Assembly (NCBI GenBank): GCA_947469285.1
Contig: CANIOW010000004.1
Span: forward strand, 1-64,000
Source: Gammaproteobacteria bacterium
GTDB taxonomy: Bacteria; Pseudomonadota; Gammaproteobacteria; Steroidobacterales; Steroidobacteraceae
Reading direction: 5' to 3'
Length of the DNA stretch: 64,000 bases
The first letter of the stretch is position 1. The number at the start of each line of letters is the position of its first letter. The notes beneath the pieces were generated by a model. That model was given only the letters and a program-made list of their open reading frames with translations, made no database searches and was not told the origin of the DNA. Below are positions 6,972-14,191 of this stretch, piece after piece. A program made the position numbers and the translations under genes.

Positions 6972-9707
6972 ATGGCCAACAAACGTTTCACACGCAAGCC
7001 CTCACGGTCAGCCATCCGTGGTGCCGCGGGTTGCGCCACGGAAGAGGCCTTCGTCCGGCACCTGCGGCGGCCCACGCGCGAGGCCACACGACACTGGGCG
7101 GACGTGCTCGGCGAACCGCTCTATGCAGAATTACAGGCACTGACTCTCGCCAGCGGACGCTTGCCGCGCCTGCCGGCCAGCAGCGCACGCGTGCTCATTC
7201 TGCCGGGGCTGATGGGCAGCTCGCTGCGGCATCCGGAACGCGGACTGCTGTGGTTCAATCCAGCGGCCATTCTGGCTGGTGAACTGCCCGCGCTGTCCTT
7301 GCCCGAGGCCAAGGCCTGTGCCGCCGAAAGCGTGCTGCCGTTCGTGTATTTTCGCCTACGCTGGCGGCTGCGTGCGGCTGGCTTTCGCGTCGACTACTGG
7401 CCCTACGACTGGCGTCAGGCGCCGCGGCTCACCGCGCAACGGCTGCTGGCCGACCTGCGCGCCGCCGCACTCACGACACCCACCTTGCTGGTAGCGCACA
7501 GTTTCGGCGGACTGGTGGCCGCCCACGCGCTGCAAGCCGACACTGGCCCCGCGCCAGTCCTCGGCCGAGTGGTGACACTGGGTACGCCCTTTGCGGGAAC
7601 CCCGGCGGCGCGCGCAGCATTGTCGGGAGCCGCGCCACTGCTGCGGCGCTTGGCCTGGCTCGACTGGCAGCACACCGCACCCGAACTAGCGAGTAGCCCC
7701 TTGTCCACCTGGCCGGGGCTGCAGGTCTTGTGTCCAGAGGGCGATGCCGCTTTAAGCCTCGGCCGCACCCACGCCGACCCGCGCCTCGCCTGCATCATCG
7801 CCAGGAACGATGGCACGGTACCGCTGGCCAGCGCAGCACAGCCCGCCGCCGTGGGCGTCCCCGTCGCTACCGTGCGCGGTTCTCACGGCCTACTGCCTTC
7901 GCTACCGCATGTTGCCGCGGTCGCTATGGACTTTTTACGCCATGGGCAACTGGGGCCACCGCGAACGGACCTACCGCAGCCCACCGACGCATCGCTCACC
8001 GACGGAAGCTCCGCGGTGACGCCACTACCCGTGGCCGCTCGCTGGCACTCACTGCCGCGAGCAGCACAATGGCGGTTTCTCGCCGAGTGGGTTGCGCCCA
8101 TTGCCGGACCACCACCCGCCGTGTCGCCCGTCGACTGGCCCGTCGACTGGCACGTCGCCTGTGGCGACATCACCCAGACGCGCGCGGATCTGATCATCCT
8201 TGGCGTGTCTCGACACGTGGTCCCCGCCGGACCGCTGCGCGCCCTCAAAGCCGTCGACCGCGTGCGTGAGATGATCGCCCACGGCTTGTACACACCGCTG
8301 GCCGGGCAGGTGTTCTGCATGCCGCCGGCGCGCTCCGGGCACCCGGCGGTGTTGCTGACCGGGCTGGGCGACTTCGATCGGCTCACGCCGCAGGTGCTCG
8401 AAGCGGCCATGCACCAAGCCTTGCAGCTAGCCGCCACCCTCGGCGCCAAACACGTAGCCACCGTGCTGCTCGGCACCGCCTCCGGCATCACGCCGGCCCG
8501 TGCCTTGCGCGCGCAGCAACGCGCCATTCTCGCCTGCCCAACACCACCACGGTGCGTGACCTGGATCACCCGCCGACCGGCGCGAGCCGCCTGGCTGCGG
8601 CGCCAATTGGGCCTGCCCACCGCGCCAGAGGCCACGGATAAACCGCGCCGTGGCAGCGCAGCACTGCCAGCCTATCTGTGGGTGCGGCAGGAAACCGTCG
8701 CCCGTCGCACCTTACTGCGAATGACCTTGCTCACCGACCGTGCCAAAGCCGCCCTGCCCACCGGTAGCGTGAGCTTCGACAGCAAGCTGCAAGCACGCAT
8801 CCTGGCCCCGTTAGCGCGCGAGAGCAGCCCCAACGGCATCGACACCGCCGGCAAAGCGCTGGCCGAAGCACTCCCGCCGCCAGTGCGCGCCGCCTTGATG
8901 GCACTCGGCGAGACGCCCGTGGTGGTGGTCCACGATGTTAATGCCAGCCGCTGGCCATGGGAGACGCTACATGTGGGCGGCGCCACTCCTCGCCCCGCGC
9001 TGCAGGCCGGGCTCGCCCGCCATTTGGAAGCGGAGGCGCTAGACACCGCACGTTGGCTGACCGCGCGCCCCGCGACCCTGCCTTGCCAAGTGTTGTTGGT
9101 GATCAACCCCACCCAAGATCTTCCCGGCGCAGAAGCCGAAGGGCAACAATTACAGACACTGTGGGCCGCCGACCCACGCGTGACGCTGACGGTACTGGCC
9201 GGGCGCGAAGCCACGCGTTCCCACGTACTGGCCGCCTTGAGCACTGGCCGACACGAGCTGGTGCACTACGCCGGACATGCCATGTTCGATGCATTGGACC
9301 CGCCTGCCAGCGGCTTGCTGTGTGCCCGCGGCGAACGCTTACGTGGCGCGGATGTGGCGGCCCTACCCACGCCACCCCGTTTGCTGTTCGCCAACGCCTG
9401 CGAGAGTGGGCGCATACGCCGCGCACCAGCGAGCCACACCGTTGCACACCAACGTGCTGTGGCGGCCACCGGTCTTGCCGAAGCCTTTTTGCGAGCGGGC
9501 ATCGGCCACTACCTGGGCACGTGGTGGCCCGTGTCCGACGGCCCAGCAGCCACATTTGCGGTGGCCTTCCATCGTGCCCTACTGGCCGGCGCTGCCTGTG
9601 GCCCCGCAGTGCTCGCCGCGCGCCGCGCCGTTCACGACACCGGCAGCGCCGACTGGGCGGATTTCATGCACTACGGTGATCCCGGCGCCGCCGTGTTCGG
9701 TGACTGA
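6972..9707 (+). CDS. LCAT-like lipase / macro-like / CHAT protease fusion
   Basis: A 911-residue protein with three recognisable parts. Residues ~70-325 form an LCAT/PGAP1-like alpha/beta hydrolase: ILPGLMGSSLRHP, the YDWR signature, VAHSFGG with nucleophile Ser177, ARNDGTVP with the probable acid Asp280, and GSHGLLP with the probable His305. Residues ~387-530 (ACGDITQTRADLIILGVS to LLGTASGITPARAL) resemble the macro-like fold at the N-terminus of M17 aminopeptidases; this assignment is tentative. The C-terminal ~300 residues form a CHAT (caspase-like) protease with catalytic His769 in HYAGHAMF and Cys810 in FANACESG. CHAT proteases are separase/caspase relatives used in bacterial regulated death and defence. 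The ATG at 6972 has GGAGGG just upstream; a TTG at 6933 is in frame. There is no signal peptide or transmembrane segment. Confidence 0.85.
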   Translation: MANKRFTRKPSRSAIRGAAGCATEEAFVRHLRRPTREATRHWADVLGEPLYAELQALTLASGRLPRLPASSARVLILPGLMGSSLRHPERGLLWFNPAAILAGELPALSLPEAKACAAESVLPFVYFRLRWRLRAAGFRVDYWPYDWRQAPRLTAQRLLADLRAAALTTPTLLVAHSFGGLVAAHALQADTGPAPVLGRVVTLGTPFAGTPAARAALSGAAPLLRRLAWLDWQHTAPELASSPLSTWPGLQVLCPEGDAALSLGRTHADPRLACIIARNDGTVPLASAAQPAAVGVPVATVRGSHGLLPSLPHVAAVAMDFLRHGQLGPPRTDLPQPTDASLTDGSSAVTPLPVAARWHSLPRAAQWRFLAEWVAPIAGPPPAVSPVDWPVDWHVACGDITQTRADLIILGVSRHVVPAGPLRALKAVDRVREMIAHGLYTPLAGQVFCMPPARSGHPAVLLTGLGDFDRLTPQVLEAAMHQALQLAATLGAKHVATVLLGTASGITPARALRAQQRAILACPTPPRCVTWITRRPARAAWLRRQLGLPTAPEATDKPRRGSAALPAYLWVRQETVARRTLLRMTLLTDRAKAALPTGSVSFDSKLQARILAPLARESSPNGIDTAGKALAEALPPPVRAALMALGETPVVVVHDVNASRWPWETLHVGGATPRPALQAGLARHLEAEALDTARWLTARPATLPCQVLLVINPTQDLPGAEAEGQQLQTLWAADPRVTLTVLAGREATRSHVLAALSTGRHELVHYAGHAMFDALDPPASGLLCARGERLRGADVAALPTPPRLLFANACESGRIRRAPASHTVAHQRAVAATGLAEAFLRAGIGHYLGTWWPVSDGPAATFAVAFHRALLAGAACGPAVLAARRAVHDTGSADWADFMHYGDPGAAVFGD
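8127..8150. repeat. Two 12-bp direct repeats in the lipase-CHAT linker
   Basis: CCCGTCGACTGG occurs twice in tandem and encodes P-V-D-W repeats in the linker between the lipase and macro-like parts. A third, degraded copy follows. Confidence 0.6.
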
Positions 9708-9799
9708 ACCGCAAGCGCCAGCGCACGCAACGCTGTGCCTTGACGAGCCGTAGCCGCACAGGCACCGTGCAGCACACCGACTGCACGACACCCACCGCC

Positions 9800-10468
9800 A
9801 TGCCGCACGCCCTGTTCACTACCTACCCCACACTGCGCTTTGCCGCGCTTGGCGTAGCCACCAGCCGCTCGCAGCTGCAGCTGCAGCCGTATGGCATGAG
9901 CACCACGTTTTTGGATGCCGCCACTGAACCGGCGTGGGTCGAGCGCTACCACGCGGTGAACCGCGCGCGCTTCAGTGGACCTTTGGCGCTGCCCGGGTGG
10001 GTGCTGGCCGACTTATACCTGCTGCCGTCGGCCATTGGGCTGATCCTCGACGGCGAAGCGATCGTGGCGGCGTACTACGCTGCGCCCTCGCTGGAGCCCG
10101 GCACCGTCGTGGGTGTTTCACTGCTGAGCACGCGCGAGGGTTTGGGCGCGGGCTATGCGGTGAAGGCACTCACCCTGGCCATGTACCGCGCCCGGGTCCA
10201 GCGCGGCGTCACCCAATGGCAGAGCCGCGCACTGCGCGTGCACACCCGTTTCGGCGCACTGGAGGTGGAAGGTCCGGCACCCGCAGTCCATGGCGCTGCC
10301 GACGACAGCTTCGTCTACCGGGTAGCCTTAGACGGCGCGCCCCAGCCGCCGGGCGAGCCGGTGCCCATCGCCACCGTCAAAGCGCGCGTGGCTGCCGGCG
10401 AGCGGGTCCGCATTGTCGCGCCCGGGCTGACCCCTGGCGGCGATGCGCTCATGCTGGCCGTCCACTAA
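9800..10468 (+). CDS. Unrecognised protein next to the lipase-CHAT gene
   Basis: I do not recognise this family. The predicted protein has 222 residues from the ATG at 9800; a TTG at 9740 is in frame. It begins with MPHALFTTYPTLRFAALG and has no signal peptide or obvious membrane segment. The stretch REGLGAGYAVKALTLAMYRA followed by a strand-rich region is vaguely like an acyltransferase cofactor loop, but I cannot support GNAT membership. It follows the lipase-CHAT gene by about 90 bases in the same direction and ends just before a strong terminator. It is therefore the last gene of that block and may be its substrate, partner or immunity factor; that is inference. Confidence 0.6.
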   Translation: MPHALFTTYPTLRFAALGVATSRSQLQLQPYGMSTTFLDAATEPAWVERYHAVNRARFSGPLALPGWVLADLYLLPSAIGLILDGEAIVAAYYAAPSLEPGTVVGVSLLSTREGLGAGYAVKALTLAMYRARVQRGVTQWQSRALRVHTRFGALEVEGPAPAVHGAADDSFVYRVALDGAPQPPGEPVPIATVKARVAAGERVRIVAPGLTPGGDALMLAVH

Positions 10469-10471
10469 GCC

Positions 10472-10511
10472 AAAAAAAAGCCTGTCCAGGCTACCCAGAC
10501 AGGCTTTTTTT
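10472..10511. terminator. Bidirectional rho-independent terminator
   Basis: GCCTGTC (10480-10486) pairs perfectly with GACAGGC (10498-10504) around an 11-base loop. A run of eight A lies before the stem and seven T after it, so it works in both directions. It separates the lipase-CHAT block from the convergent TorF porin gene. Confidence 0.93.
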
Positions 10512-10530
10512 GCGCCGGGGCGGACCGCTA

Positions 10531-11208
10531 CTACAAGGCGTAGGTCACCATCAGCACGACGCGGGAGTCGTTGATGTTTGCGGAGCTGTTGAAGTCGTTG
10601 TTGGAATAACGCAGGTCCATGCCCAGATGCGACGACAGCGAATACCCCACTCCGATATTCCACGTGGCGTAGTCATCCGTGCTCTTGGCGAGCTCTTGGT
10701 AGCCAACCGCACCACTGACCGAGAACTTGTCGTTCAAGGGATGGGCAGCGGTGAACTCCACATAGGTAGCGGCATTGTTAGAGCCGAAATAGTTTGCGGT
10801 ATGCATCACGGTGGCGGCCATGGTTCCCGCTTCAAAGGCCTTACTCAAGGTCACCTTGACTTCCAGGGTATCAATGCGCGACGGGGAATCGATGTAACCG
10901 TAGCGCACCAGACCGATGTCTAGATTTGCACCAGCGAGCGGGATGTTATAGCCGGCCCAGTTGTCGTACTCGGTGTTGATACCCGAGAAATCGACGTTTT
11001 CGACGGACGTTCCGAAGTAAAACTGACCATAAGTGCCAGCCACGGTACCGAACACGGCCGGGCCGGAGTCCGTTTGGCTAACGCCACGCCAGACATAGTC
11101 GCTAGCCACCGCGAGGCTGTAATTCATAGCGAGATCCAGCGCCATGGCCGGCGCGGACACCAACAGCAAGGCCGCAGGAATGGCCATGAGCAAACGTTTG
11201 GAAGCCAT
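10531..11208 (-). CDS. TorF family putative porin
   Basis: A 225-residue outer-membrane beta-barrel protein. A signal peptide ends at APAMA, and the mature start LAMNYSLAVASDYVWRGVSQ is the signature of the TorF/TIGR02001 family. Alternating hydrophobic/polar strands follow to the C-terminal VVLMVTYAL, with the aromatic/hydrophobic end typical of barrels. The transported substrate is unknown. AGGAA lies seven bases before the ATG at 11208. The 222 bases upstream hold no gene and presumably its promoter. It converges on the unrecognised gene at 9800-10468 across a strong terminator. Confidence 0.9.
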   Translation of the reverse strand: MASKRLLMAIPAALLLVSAPAMALDLAMNYSLAVASDYVWRGVSQTDSGPAVFGTVAGTYGQFYFGTSVENVDFSGINTEYDNWAGYNIPLAGANLDIGLVRYGYIDSPSRIDTLEVKVTLSKAFEAGTMAATVMHTANYFGSNNAATYVEFTAAHPLNDKFSVSGAVGYQELAKSTDDYATWNIGVGYSLSSHLGMDLRYSNNDFNSSANINDSRVVLMVTYAL

Positions 11209-11430
11209 TTTATTTCCTAAATTAGGGTCAGTTTAAGAAAGACGCATCGCTATCAACGAAGAGATATCCGGCAATAATACCACCAAAAAGCTGAATCTTA
11301 AGTAATGCGCAGCTGCGTACCCCCCTCAATACCCTTCCTCGGGCACTGCGCCCGTCAGCTTTTGTACGGCTTTTACCGACCGCCCTGCTTTAATGCGCCA
11401 TCGAAAAATGGGTTTGGCGACAGCATGCGG

Positions 11431-12336
11431 TCAGAACACCACCCGGAGCAACGTGAAGTCGTCTGGCAGCGCCGCCGGGCCACTGTAGCTCTTGATCCAG
11501 TCAAAGATACGCTGCGGCTCGTCGCCGCCGGGAGCTGCGGCAAAAGCGACAAAATCCGCAAACTCCAGCGGTTGACCGGGGGTCGTTTCCACCTCGTAGG
11601 TGCCATCGCTGAGGACTAACAGTCGGTCACCCGGCTCGACAGGCGTGACTACCGACTGGTAGCGAACGCCGGGGATGACGCCCATCGCGACACCGGGCGT
11701 GGACAACTGCTGCACTTCAGCGGTCCCGTCGGAGCGCCGACGAATCAACAACGACGGGGGATGACCACCACTCGAGTAATTCAACGTCTGCGTCGACTTC
11801 CGGTACACGCCGTACCAGATGGTGAAGTACATATCGCTCTGTTTTTCCATCGGGAATGTGTCGTTCAAAGCCCCAAGGACGGCCGCAGGATCGCGGAAAT
11901 CCGTGCTGACCAGCGCCGAGGAACGCAACACATTGATGACCGTCACCGACAACAGCGCTGCGCCCACGCCATGACCACAGACATCCAGCAGGTAGAACGC
12001 GATATGGTCGTCGTCGAGCTCGTGAAAACCGAAGCTGTCCCCACCCAGTTCCGTCGACGGCACAAAGTGCCAGTCCGTCACCGGGGTATCCACGCGGCGG
12101 ATCGGCAAAATCCCCATGATGTAATTGACGGCTTCGGCCAGCTCTTCGTTCAGTCGGTTCTGAATCACTTGCAGCAGAATATTACTTTCCGCCAACTGGT
12201 CTTCGACTGCTTCTCCATGCTCAATGGTGCCGTCATAAAGCATCTGCAGATCGTCAAGATCGGCCCGCAGCCGCAGAATCTCGGCATGAGCGGCAGCGAT
12301 ATCCGCAGGCAGTTCCGGAATGGTCGAAACAGTCAT
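11431..12336 (-). CDS. PP2C-type (SpoIIE/RsbU) phosphatase, soluble
   Basis: The 301-residue protein has an N-terminal coiled coil (about residues 15-70, with AHAEILRLRADLDDLQMLYD) and a SpoIIE-type PP2C phosphatase domain. Motifs include STELGGDSFGF, LLDVCGHGVGAALLS, YSSGGHPPSLL and LLVLSDGTYEVE, which carry the aspartates of the metal centre. Such enzymes dephosphorylate STAS-domain proteins in partner-switching pathways. It is divergent from the STAS-methyltransferase operon and probably acts on a STAS protein of this locus. No sensory domain is visible. The ATG at 12336 follows GGGGAC at good spacing; a longer frame to 12372 exists. Confidence 0.85.
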   Translation of the reverse strand: MTVSTIPELPADIAAAHAEILRLRADLDDLQMLYDGTIEHGEAVEDQLAESNILLQVIQNRLNEELAEAVNYIMGILPIRRVDTPVTDWHFVPSTELGGDSFGFHELDDDHIAFYLLDVCGHGVGAALLSVTVINVLRSSALVSTDFRDPAAVLGALNDTFPMEKQSDMYFTIWYGVYRKSTQTLNYSSGGHPPSLLIRRRSDGTAEVQQLSTPGVAMGVIPGVRYQSVVTPVEPGDRLLVLSDGTYEVETTPGQPLEFADFVAFAAAPGGDEPQRIFDWIKSYSGPAALPDDFTLLRVVF

Positions 12337-12467
12337 AAAGTGTCCCCGCGCAAGATTTAATGCATCCCGCATTTAGTAATTGAGAGTAGCATCCACGGCT
12401 TGCATTGTGTCCACTGATCAAACTGGCCGCCACCAAAGCCCTTAAAACCCCCATCCAGAGGTTTGCA

Positions 12468-12977
12468 ATGCAGCCCGTAAATCATGAAGCCCCTGCAGGT
12501 CGAGTACTCGACATTGCCATGGCCACCCATCTGTTCGCGTCCGATTGGGCCTACTGCGATCAAATGGCAACCTACGCGGCAGCGCTGGTTAGCCAGCGCC
12601 GCGCCGACTCGCTCCGCTATGCAAATCTTTTTTCATCCGTCTTAAACGAGTTGCTAGAAACCGTGTTTCGGCAGCACCACCCTCATGGTGAGATCGCCTG
12701 CCGCATTTTTCGCGGCGAACCGCACGACCGTATCGAACTCACTATCCCCTGCGATGCGTCGACCCGGGCGTTCTACGAGTCCGCCATGGTGGACGCTAGC
12801 AGCCCGGATGTCGCCGAAAAGTATCTTTCTTCGCTACTGGACAACGCCATCTCCGACCCCAGAATCGGCCTGCTGGAACTGGCGGCGGACTATCGCGCGC
12901 AGCTGTCGCTGGTGGAAAATGCCGGCGACACACTGACGCTGGTCGTCGACATCATCATTGACGATTCCGCCATCTGA
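12468..12977 (+). CDS. slr1658-like (DUF6272-like) ATPase-fold protein, degenerate
   Basis: 169 residues. The fold resembles that of the protein at 16569-17123, which looks like an slr1658-superfamily regulator with a histidine-kinase-like ATPase fold. An N-box-like NELLE sits at residues 60-64. Where the other protein has GGSGLGILTMMNDYG, this one has DPRIGLLELAADYRA, so the glycine-rich ATP-lid motif is lost. It is likely a binding protein (anti-STAS partner) with little or no kinase activity; that is inference. The ATG at 12468 has AGAGG upstream. It is followed 18 bases later by the STAS-methyltransferase gene and is probably cotranscribed with it. Confidence 0.62.
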   Translation: MQPVNHEAPAGRVLDIAMATHLFASDWAYCDQMATYAAALVSQRRADSLRYANLFSSVLNELLETVFRQHHPHGEIACRIFRGEPHDRIELTIPCDASTRAFYESAMVDASSPDVAEKYLSSLLDNAISDPRIGLLELAADYRAQLSLVENAGDTLTLVVDIIIDDSAI

Positions 12978-12995
12978 CCCCCCATAACCAAACCC

Positions 12996-14165
12996 ATGCA
13001 ATCCACCATGTCCTATACCGCCCGCTTCGATGAAAACAACCAAGAAATTGTTCTTGCTGGCTCCATTCGCCCGAAAGGCGCCGACGAACTCGCGGAGCTG
13101 CGCAAGACGTTTGATCGGGCAATTCAGGCGACCCGCGGGACGCTCTACCTGAATGCCAAACGGTTAGTGCAACTGAACAATGCTGGCTTTCAGGAGATCA
13201 CCAATTTCGTGAAATCGGCGGGTCTGCAAAAGCCGAACCTCAAGATCACCGTCATTACCTCGAGCTATGTTGGCTGGTCACTACGCAAGTTTTCGCTGCT
13301 GCAGAAAATCGGCAGCAATGTCACGGTGGAACAGTACGACAAAGACTTCTATCCGGGCCAGTCGGTGCTTGAGGACTCCGGCTTTATCCCTATCTTGCGG
13401 ACGCAGACCAAGATGACCTGGCGCCACGAACGCGACCTGTTGCCGCGCCATGGCTTGAAACCGGCCATGGCGGTGGCGGACATCTGCTGCGGCATCGGTG
13501 ACTTCGCCGCCCTCGTCTACAAGGAATTCCAACCGTCCCGCCTGCTGGCCATCGACCATTCCAAGCCGAGTCTGGCCTATGCGCGCAAGGTGGCCAGTGA
13601 CTTTCATATCGAGGGCATCGAATATGTCCACGGTGATGCTGCCAATCTGCTGGTGGAGGACAATGAGTTCGACTTTGTCACCTGCCGGCACTCCCTGCAG
13701 GTGTTCGACCGGCCGGAACTCATCCTCAAAGAACTGTTTCGTATCTGCAAGCCTGGCGGCCGCGTTTACATCACTAACGAGAAAAACTCCCACTGCCTGG
13801 GGGAACCGCGTGCCGACAGCATCCAATGGACTTACAACGAAGTAGCCCGCCTCTGGGCGCACTTCAAGATGGACATCGAGCTTGGGCCGAAAAGCCGGCG
13901 CTTTTTGCTGGACGCGGGCTTTGATGATGTGCAAGTCGAAAGCTTCATGGTCACCAACCGCGACGGCGACCCGCAAGATTTCGCTGATGTTATCGCTTCC
14001 TGGGAAGACGTCTACGCCGGGCAGATGGCCGTGCAGCGTGGCGACACCGCTGAGTTCATAGCGCGCTTCCGCCAAGGCTTTCAAGACCATATTTCCGCCG
14101 CGTTGCACCCCAAGGGCTATGCTGGCTGGCCGATATGGGCCGCGTCGGCACGTAAGCCTCGTTAG
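12996..14165 (+). CDS. STAS-domain / SAM-dependent methyltransferase fusion
   Basis: 389 residues. Residues 1-120 align with the slr1659-type STAS protein encoded at 17146-17484 (LVQLNNAGFQEITNF against LEFLNSSGINLFAKF). The phospho-acceptor Ser position is Asn62/Ala63 here. Residues 140-389 form a class I methyltransferase: motif I ADICCGIGD (161-169), acidic LAIDHSKPS, HGDAANLL, and FRICKPGGRVYITNE. It would methylate an unknown small molecule or protein when the STAS part docks to, or is released from, its partner. It sits between the degenerate ATPase-fold gene and the membrane PP2C gene, all on one strand with short gaps. A second ATG lies at 13008. Confidence 0.85.
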   Translation: MQSTMSYTARFDENNQEIVLAGSIRPKGADELAELRKTFDRAIQATRGTLYLNAKRLVQLNNAGFQEITNFVKSAGLQKPNLKITVITSSYVGWSLRKFSLLQKIGSNVTVEQYDKDFYPGQSVLEDSGFIPILRTQTKMTWRHERDLLPRHGLKPAMAVADICCGIGDFAALVYKEFQPSRLLAIDHSKPSLAYARKVASDFHIEGIEYVHGDAANLLVEDNEFDFVTCRHSLQVFDRPELILKELFRICKPGGRVYITNEKNSHCLGEPRADSIQWTYNEVARLWAHFKMDIELGPKSRRFLLDAGFDDVQVESFMVTNRDGDPQDFADVIASWEDVYAGQMAVQRGDTAEFIARFRQGFQDHISAALHPKGYAGWPIWAASARKPR

Positions 14166-14191
14166 TCAAAAAAAACAGGGGACTGACCTTC

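Noticed and set aside
9740-9799. Upstream TTG start for the unknown protein
   Set aside because: It adds 20 low-complexity residues; the ATG at 9800 begins a more regular sequence.
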